DNA of 12,245 nt from assembly GCA_039182435.1 (NCBI GenBank), contig JBCDCC010000061.1:1-12245 (forward strand), read 5' to 3'. Below are positions 7,949 to 12,245 of the stretch, piece after piece; positions within the stretch are counted from its first letter, which is position 1, and the number at the start of each line of letters is the position of its first letter. The notes below the pieces were generated by a model. The model did no database searches and was not told the origin of the DNA. It saw nothing but the letters and a program-made list of their open reading frames with translations. A program made the translations under genes and the position numbers. The DNA is from JBCCKC01 sp039182435. Its GTDB lineage: Bacteria; Verrucomicrobiota; Verrucomicrobiia; Opitutales; Coraliomargaritaceae.

Positions 7949-8704
7949 TCAGCCAACCGAAGCTTTCACCTCGTCCTCAAGTTGATTCAGCCTCGCTTCC
8001 AGCTCATTGCATCGCTCCGCAAAGGCCTCCTCGGAACAGTCCGTATCAATCATAAACGGCCCAATCATCCGGGTCTCGATTCGATTAAAGGGCAAAAAGA
8101 CCAGCAACCGATCCCATGTCGCACACCGCAATTGGTAACGTGCCTGCGAACTCACTAGGAAGATGGGCACCTGGCACTCCCGAGCAATGGTGCAGGCCCC
8201 CCGCTTCATTTTACGAGCCGGGCCACGCGAGCCATCCACTGTCAGGCCATAGACGACACGCTCCTGCTCCGTCATGTAACGGATCATATCCCGCAGAATA
8301 ATGCAGCGCTTGCGCCCCCCACGGAAGACTTTGAATTGATGCTTCTCCAGCACAGCGGTGATCAGATGCCCCAGATCACTCGTATTCGCCAAGGTATGGA
8401 CCCCCAGGCACTTAAACAAATGAGGCGCCGAAAATACATCCTGATGCCAGAGCGCCACCACCATCTTAGGATTCGCCTCCACAGTCGCCGGAATATCCAG
8501 CCCACCGCGCTGCTCCACCTTAGAAGTCGCGAAGACGAAGCACATCCACAGTTTATAAACTGCAGGGATCACCTTGCACCCCAGGCGCACCAGCGGCTTG
8601 GTGCACTGCTTACGGAACTTCCGAAAGCCACGAAAGCGCTTATTCGCCCAATAATCATGGGTCGTTAATAAGCCCTCTGGGCATTTCTGGGATTTAGGTT
8701 CCAT
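7949..8704 (-). CDS. DUF374/LPLAT-like lysophospholipid acyltransferase family protein
   Basis: This 251-residue protein matches the DUF374 group of acyltransferase-like proteins, thought to act on lipid A or phospholipid precursors at the inner membrane. Family landmarks are VALWHQD (83-89, with the conserved histidine), NTSDLGHLI (107-115), KVFRGGRKR (125-133) and LTVDGSRGPARKMKRG (154-169). The last is the DGPRGP-like block in which serine replaces the common proline. A hydrophobic patch near residues 45-60 may anchor it to the membrane, and the N-terminus is basic. No signal peptide is seen. The start at 8704 has only a weak upstream box (CCGGAAT). It ends 20 bases from the convergent ExbB-like gene, so the two are not cotranscribed. 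The enzymatic substrate is not shown by the sequence. Confidence 0.85.
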   Translation of the reverse strand: MEPKSQKCPEGLLTTHDYWANKRFRGFRKFRKQCTKPLVRLGCKVIPAVYKLWMCFVFATSKVEQRGGLDIPATVEANPKMVVALWHQDVFSAPHLFKCLGVHTLANTSDLGHLITAVLEKHQFKVFRGGRKRCIILRDMIRYMTEQERVVYGLTVDGSRGPARKMKRGACTIARECQVPIFLVSSQARYQLRCATWDRLLVFLPFNRIETRMIGPFMIDTDCSEEAFAERCNELEARLNQLEDEVKASVG

Positions 8705-8752
8705 AGATAATTCCGGACTGGGACGCTATCGGGTATAGCTGAGACTGCAAAG

Positions 8753-8789
8753 GCACAAGAAATTTCAAAGGCTCACGCCAATCTTGTGC
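8753..8789. repeat. 8-bp inverted repeat GCACAAGA/TCTTGTGC, candidate operator
   Basis: GCACAAGA at 8753-8760 is perfectly complementary to TCTTGTGC at 8782-8789, with a 21-base spacer. The right arm runs into the extended -10 element at 8787-8795. A third copy of the core, CTTGTGC, lies at 8817-8823 in direct orientation. This arrangement in a divergent spacer could be a regulator-binding site. A chance occurrence cannot be excluded. Confidence 0.4.
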
Positions 8790-8795
8790 TATAAT
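8787..8795 (+). promoter_or_regulatory. Extended -10 promoter (TGCTATAAT)
   Basis: A consensus extended -10 element (TGn followed by TATAAT) is present. A possible -35 (TTCAAA at 8764-8769) is 20 bases upstream, which is long, but an extended -10 can tolerate a poor -35. Transcription would start near 8802, leaving a leader of about 75 bases before the microprotein start at 8877. The promoter probably drives the microprotein and perhaps the EamA gene downstream. Confidence 0.6.
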
Positions 8796-8810
8796 GAATG
8801 ACACCAAAGA

Positions 8811-8845
8811 GCAAAACTTGTGCGCGATTTATGCTTCAAGTTTGC
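8811..8845 (+). other. Possible leader hairpin upstream of the microprotein
   Basis: GCAAAACTTG (8811-8820) can pair with CAAGTTTGC (8837-8845) apart from one bulged A, leaving a 16-base loop. It would lie in the transcribed leader between the predicted start site and the ATG at 8877. No T-run follows, so it is not a terminator. No known riboswitch class is recognised. Confidence 0.3.
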
Positions 8846-8876
8846 AATCGGCACGCCACAGGCTTACGTCGTGGAT

Positions 8877-9089
8877 ATGAAGTATTTATCCGCGACCATC
8901 CTCTCTTTTATCGCTCTGATCTCTACTGCGAGTGCTCACCCTACTGGTCACGAATCCAGCCTGGCAGCTAATACCAAGCATCTGCTCACCCAGCCGAACC
9001 ACCTCCTGTTCATTCTAGGCTCGCTCACAATTGCAACGCTCATCGGCTTATCATTTCGCAAGGCCAGAAAGGCTCCCCAAAAGCGATAG
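8877..9089 (+). CDS. Small exported His-containing membrane protein, HupE/UreJ-like N-terminus
   Basis: This small gene encodes 70 residues. Residues 1-19 form a signal peptide (MKYLSATILSFIALISTASA). The mature part begins HPTGHESS and continues with KHLLTQPNHLLFILGSL, a single membrane helix (about 43-58), and a very basic tail (RKARKAPQKR). The pattern of a mature start with H-x-x-G-H, then H and NHLLF, resembles the first helix of HupE/UreJ nickel and metal permeases (AH..GH...HP..G.DHLLAM). The usual six-helix permease is absent, so this is either a microprotein of that type or a remnant. An in-frame TTG at 8820 would give 89 residues, but the ATG at 8877 yields the clean signal peptide. 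It sits behind the extended -10 promoter and 66 bases before the EamA gene. Metal binding is an inference from the histidines. Confidence 0.6.
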   Translation: MKYLSATILSFIALISTASAHPTGHESSLAANTKHLLTQPNHLLFILGSLTIATLIGLSFRKARKAPQKR

Positions 9090-9155
9090 CCCTCGCGCCC
9101 ACAGCCAGAAGCAGTCGAGTGGCATCACAGTAGCTAGCCCACTGCTTGAACTGAA

Positions 9156-10007
9156 ATGGGATCCCTAGTCGTTATCTGTGCAGCAGGCGCAGCCTCGCTC
9201 TACGCCGCAGGCTCGCTGCAGATTAAGCGCTCGCTTAACCTTGGCGCCTCGAAACGCCGGGCCATCGCCGTAACCAATATCGCGATGGCGCTCTGGGCCG
9301 TCCCCCTTTTTTTCGTCTCACGAGGTGATTTCGATCTCAACGCATGGCTTACCGCCGTGCTCGCAGGCGTCGCCCTCTTCCTTGGCCGGATCTTTTCGGT
9401 CAAAGCACTCGACGTCGGTGACCTCTCCATCGTCGGACCGCTCCTCGGCCTGAAGACTCTACTCGTCGCCGTCTTCTCATTCGCTACCGGCCAGGCAGAG
9501 ATGACCACTTGGCTCTGGCTGGCGGCGATCGCCGCGACTGCAGGCGTCATTCTTATCCAGCGCGGCCCGCGTAAATTCAGTAAAAACCGCCGCCTCGCCG
9601 GCTACTATGCCGCCGCAGCGAGTATTCTTTTTGCCGTCTGCGACATTCTCGTCGTCGAAGCCCGTGGACAACTCGGGATCGGCTGGCTCTCCCCGACACT
9701 CTTTCTCACCGTCGCACTCCTCGTCCCCTTCCTGGGTCGACACCAAGCCGCGCCCAAGCTAGCCGCGAAGCCCATGTATCTTGGTGCCGTCATCATGGGC
9801 TTCCAAACTTCGCTCGTCATTTTCCTCATCGGCATCACCGGACAAGCCGTCCTCATCAATATCGTCTATTCCTCCCGCGCCCTCTGGACCGTCGTGGTCG
9901 ACCGCTTCTTTGGACGTGGCGAAGAAGTCGCCGCGCTCTTCAAGCGACGCCTACTTGGAGCCGCCCTTCTCGTGGCAGCAATCATCATCGTCATTTTCCA
10001 GCGTTAG
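9156..10007 (+). CDS. EamA/DMT-family transporter
   Basis: This 283-residue membrane protein is of the drug/metabolite transporter superfamily, with two EamA-type halves and about ten helices. The first half runs from SLVVICAAGAASLYAAGS to the helix ending WLAAIAATAGVILIQRG (about 121-137). The second starts with LAGYYAAAASILFAVCDILVV and ends with GAALLVAAIIIVIFQR. Features typical of the family include ALDVGDLSIVGPLLGLKTLLV (the helix 3-4 repeat of small residues) and VYSSRALWTVVVDRFFGRGE in the second half. The ATG at 9156 is the first start in the frame, and no good Shine-Dalgarno site precedes it. It lies 66 bases after the microprotein and could share its promoter. Its last 17 bases overlap the convergent larE gene. 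Substrate is unknown. Confidence 0.88.
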   Translation: MGSLVVICAAGAASLYAAGSLQIKRSLNLGASKRRAIAVTNIAMALWAVPLFFVSRGDFDLNAWLTAVLAGVALFLGRIFSVKALDVGDLSIVGPLLGLKTLLVAVFSFATGQAEMTTWLWLAAIAATAGVILIQRGPRKFSKNRRLAGYYAAAASILFAVCDILVVEARGQLGIGWLSPTLFLTVALLVPFLGRHQAAPKLAAKPMYLGAVIMGFQTSLVIFLIGITGQAVLINIVYSSRALWTVVVDRFFGRGEEVAALFKRRLLGAALLVAAIIIVIFQR

Positions 10008-10800
10008 TCAGAATGCTTCGATTCAACTTGCCGGAAACAAAGCCCTCCTCGTCAAACTCGACCGACTCGAAGCCCAAAGCCAGAATCGCAGGCTCCAGCC
10101 TCGCCTTCGCATCCGCGAGCTGCCTGACCAGATTCTGAGGCACCTCGATCCGCGCCTTCACCCCGTAGTGCCGCACCCGGTTGATTGTAAAACCGGCCTC
10201 CTTGAGTAAGGCCTCCGCCGACTCGATTTGTCGCAGCTTCGCCACCGTGATCTGCTCTCCGTAAGGCACCCGCGAGGACAAGCAGGGGCTCGCCGGCTTA
10301 TCCCAGCACTCAAGCTCGTAATGCATCGCCAGCGCGCGGACTTCCTCCTTGTTCAACCCACATTCAGCCAGTGGCGAGCGCACCGCAAATTCATCCGCCG
10401 CCTTCAGACCAGGACGATAATCCCCTAGGTCATCAACGTTCGTCCCATTAAGCACCCACCAGCCTTCATGCGAAGCGCGTAATTCATCGAGCTCATCATA
10501 GAGCGTGTGCTTACAGAAATAACAACGATTCGTCGGATTGTTAAAATAGTCCGGGTTCTCCATCTCTTGCGTGGTGATCACCTGCAAACGCAGCGCGTTG
10601 ACCTCCGCAAAACGCTTGGCCTCCGCCAAGTCAGAGAGCTTCAAACTCGGTGAGGCCGAGATCACAGCCAGCGAACGATCCGTTCCCAAAAAATACTTCG
10701 CTAAAAAAGCAACCAGCGAGCTGTCCACGCCCCCGGAAAAAGCAACTAAAGCGCCGGGACATCGACTAAACCAGTCTTCCAGTTTTTCCAGCGATTTCAT
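9991..10800 (-). CDS. larE: LarE, ATP-dependent sulfur transferase of nickel-pincer cofactor synthesis
   Basis: LarE activates the carboxylates of pyridinium-3,5-biscarboxylic acid mononucleotide with ATP and replaces an oxygen with sulfur on each. The product is then loaded with nickel by LarC. This 269-residue protein has the PP-loop SGGVDSS at 22-28 and matches the family along its length. Three cysteines are at the expected places: C93 and C96 in NRCYFCKHTLY and C173 in KPASPCLSSRVPYG. The single-cysteine Lactobacillus type sacrifices the cysteine equivalent to C173. The three-cysteine type is reported to hold a [4Fe-4S] cluster that carries the transferred sulfur, so this one probably belongs to it. 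The ATG at 10800 is preferred to an upstream TTG at 10836, because family members start just before the PP-loop domain. The gene is divergent from larC (73-base spacer) and convergent with the EamA gene. Confidence 0.93.
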   Translation of the reverse strand: MKSLEKLEDWFSRCPGALVAFSGGVDSSLVAFLAKYFLGTDRSLAVISASPSLKLSDLAEAKRFAEVNALRLQVITTQEMENPDYFNNPTNRCYFCKHTLYDELDELRASHEGWWVLNGTNVDDLGDYRPGLKAADEFAVRSPLAECGLNKEEVRALAMHYELECWDKPASPCLSSRVPYGEQITVAKLRQIESAEALLKEAGFTINRVRHYGVKARIEVPQNLVRQLADAKARLEPAILALGFESVEFDEEGFVSGKLNRSILTNAGK

Positions 10801-10808
10801 GTTCGTCC

Positions 10809-10836
10809 ATCTTGTTGCAGGATATAACGCTGTCAA
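10809..10836 (-). promoter_or_regulatory. Candidate larE promoter
   Basis: On the minus strand a perfect TTGACA -35 (10836-10831) is followed after 16 bases by CAAGAT (10814-10809), a poor -10 with three matches to TATAAT. Transcription would start near 10802, almost at the larE start codon, giving a near-leaderless message. The spacer to larC shows no convincing plus-strand promoter. Confidence 0.3.
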
Positions 10837-10873
10837 CTTGCACTCAGCTAAAGGATCAATATCAACTCAAATT

Positions 10874-12115
10874 ATGTCCACGCTCCTCTATCAATGCCCC
10901 GCCGGAATCAGTGGTGATATGAATCTGGCTGCGATGGTAGCCCTCGGCGTCAACCCCACCGAACTTGAGACCGAACTCCGCAAGCTCCCTTACAAAGGCT
11001 GGGCGCTGCAATTCGAGAGCGACAAGCGCCAAGGCATCAGCGGCCTGCGATGCGACGTCGTCCTCACCGACGACCACACACACAGCCACTCCCATGGAGA
11101 CGAGCATCACCACCATCACGGAGCACATCCCCACAGCCACTCCCACCGCCACTTCGCTGAGATCCGCGAGGCGATCGACCAGAGCACACTTTCCAGCCGC
11201 GTCAAAGCAGATGCCATCGCCTGCTTCCGCGTCCTCGCCGAAGCCGAAGGAGCCGTCCACGGCATCAGCTCCGAGGAAGTTCACTTCCACGAAGTCGGCG
11301 CCATCGACTCCATCATCGACATGGTCGGCGCCGCCGTCTGCTGGGACCTCCTCGGCATCGACCGCGTCCTCTGTGGCACCCTCGAAGTTGGCGGCGGCAC
11401 AGTTCAGTGCGCCCATGGCCGCATGCCAGTGCCCGCACCAGCCACCGCTCGCCTACTTGAAGGCAAGCCCTTCAACTTCGGCGCAACCAATAAAGAAACC
11501 ACCACTCCCACCGGCGCCGCCCTACTTGTCGGTAAAAGAGCTGAATTCGGTGCCAGCGCATCCGGCCAGCAAATCAAGACAGCTATCGGGATCGGTCAAC
11601 GAGACGACCCAAATCTGGCCAACGCTCTCTACGTCTCACTCATCGACGAGACGATGGCCGCTACAGGCTACGAACCGGATCAGGTAGTCGAACTCGTCAC
11701 CAATATCGACGACATGACCGCAGAAGACTCCAGCTATCTCTGCGAGCAACTTCTTGCCAGAGGCGCAGTCGAAGTCTGGCAAACGCCCGCCACTTTCAAG
11801 AAAGGCCGCCTCGGCACTGTCATTCACGCACTCACGACCGAGGCAGATTTCAGCGCGGTCGAAGCCGCCTTCTTCAAGCACAGCACCACGATCGGCTTAC
11901 GCTACCAGAAATGGCAGCGATCCAAACTCAAGCGCACACTCTCAACTGTCCAAACGAAATGGGGCCCCGTCGGGATCAAGGAAGTCTCCAACCCCACCGG
12001 AGAGACTCGCTTCAAATTTGAGCATGACGACCTCGCACGTATCGCCACAGAATCCAATCAATCCATCGATTGGGTCCGCACCGAACTTGAAAAACTACAC
12101 CTAGAAAAAGCCTAG
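10874..12115 (+). CDS. larC: LarC, nickel insertase (cyclometallase) of nickel-pincer cofactor synthesis
   Basis: LarC inserts nickel into the thiolated pyridinium mononucleotide in a CTP-dependent reaction, completing the cofactor of LarA-type racemases and epimerases. The 413-residue protein has the family marks: CPAGISGDMNLAAMVALGV near the start, VHFHEVGAIDSIIDMVGA, TTTPTGAALL, and TNIDDMTAEDSSYL in the C-terminal half. A histidine-rich loop (residues 68-93, 14 histidines in 26 residues) is the usual nickel-storage or binding stretch. The N- and C-terminal halves are one continuous frame. In Lactobacillus plantarum the same protein is split into larC1 and larC2 and joined by a programmed frameshift. 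The ATG at 10874 is chosen by homology with the family start; an in-frame upstream extension is antisense to larE. The larB gene follows after 18 bases. Confidence 0.95.
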   Translation: MSTLLYQCPAGISGDMNLAAMVALGVNPTELETELRKLPYKGWALQFESDKRQGISGLRCDVVLTDDHTHSHSHGDEHHHHHGAHPHSHSHRHFAEIREAIDQSTLSSRVKADAIACFRVLAEAEGAVHGISSEEVHFHEVGAIDSIIDMVGAAVCWDLLGIDRVLCGTLEVGGGTVQCAHGRMPVPAPATARLLEGKPFNFGATNKETTTPTGAALLVGKRAEFGASASGQQIKTAIGIGQRDDPNLANALYVSLIDETMAATGYEPDQVVELVTNIDDMTAEDSSYLCEQLLARGAVEVWQTPATFKKGRLGTVIHALTTEADFSAVEAAFFKHSTTIGLRYQKWQRSKLKRTLSTVQTKWGPVGIKEVSNPTGETRFKFEHDDLARIATESNQSIDWVRTELEKLHLEKA

Positions 12116-12133
12116 CTTAATTGTATTTAAAAT

Positions 12134-12245
12134 ATGGATACAGAAAAGATTCTTGAAGCCTACAAAAATGGGGAACTCGAGCTCGACGCCGCCCTCACCC
12201 AACTCAAAGGCTTTCAAGACCTGGGCCATAGCCGGGTCGACATCA
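12134..12245 (+). CDS. larB: LarB, N-terminal fragment (cut by window end)
   Basis: Only 37 codons plus one base are visible. LarB catalyses the first step of nickel-pincer cofactor synthesis: carboxylation of the nicotinic acid ring of NaAD and hydrolysis of the pyrophosphate. The visible part starts MDTEKILEAYKNGELELDAA and continues to LGHSRVDI. This matches the short helical lead of LarB (a leucine-rich K-x-G-E pattern followed by a LG-x-x-x-x-D segment), and its position directly behind larC supports the call. The catalytic AIR-carboxylase-like domain lies outside the window. The spacer to larC is 18 bases and AT-rich, with no clear Shine-Dalgarno site. The pair is likely one transcript. 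Confidence 0.85.
   Translation, partial: MDTEKILEAYKNGELELDAALTQLKGFQDLGHSRVDI

Noticed and set aside
9109..9147. Inverted repeat AAGCAGT/ACTGCTT before the EamA gene
   Set aside because: The stem is only seven pairs with a 25-base loop and a competing AGTGG/CCACT pairing, and no T-run follows, so it is not supported as a terminator.
10801..10873. Nickel-responsive (NikR-like) operator in the larE-larC spacer
   Set aside because: No convincing dyad of the known kind is visible in the 73 bases.
10862..11416. Long minus-strand open frame opposite larC
   Set aside because: The translation is a low-complexity string of Gly, Ala, Val and Asp, typical of a frame opposite a GC-rich gene. larC itself is certain.

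Overview
The window looks like a compact, GC-rich chromosomal segment from a Gram-negative bacterium. The best guess is a Verrucomicrobiota member of the Opitutia (Puniceicoccales or Coraliomargarita type). That guess rests on large periplasmic TPR proteins next to an ExbB-like channel, Sec signal peptides, weak Shine-Dalgarno sites at most starts, and overall gene style. It is not a phylogenetic result. No rRNA, tRNA, CRISPR array, insertion sequence or prophage gene was seen. Genes are packed tightly, and no stretch over about 180 bases lacks a gene.

Region 1 (1-3346) is a purine-themed block. It holds a partial NCS2/AzgA-like nucleobase permease (minus), a secreted purine nucleoside permease (NUP)-like protein (plus), a queuosine-precursor (YhhQ/VUT) type transporter (plus) and a zinc-dependent purine or pyrimidine deaminase (minus). 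All four would handle purines or 7-deazapurines, so a nucleobase scavenging island is a reasonable inference.

Region 2 (3465-7928) is a three-gene operon: a 952-residue periplasmic TPR protein, a 301-residue exported protein with a small N-terminal beta-rich domain, and an ExbB/TolQ proton-channel subunit. Both junctions overlap, so the genes are translationally linked. No ExbD or TonB follows, which makes the unit the most unusual one here.

Region 3 (7949-10007) holds a DUF374 acyltransferase-like gene (minus), a 70-residue exported microprotein with a HupE/UreJ-like His-rich start, and an EamA-family transporter. The 172-base spacer at 8705-8876 contains a good extended -10 promoter embedded in repeated CTTGTGC motifs.

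Region 4 (9991 to the end) is a nickel-pincer nucleotide cofactor locus: larE (minus), divergent larC (plus) and the first 37 codons of larB (plus, cut by the window edge). LarB carboxylates and hydrolyses nicotinic acid adenine dinucleotide, LarE adds sulfur and LarC inserts nickel, giving the cofactor of lactate racemase LarA and its relatives. No larA-like enzyme is in view.

Plus-strand genes favour C-ending codons and minus-strand genes favour G-ending codons, so the plus strand is C-rich throughout. This suggests that the larger genes lie on the lagging strand.
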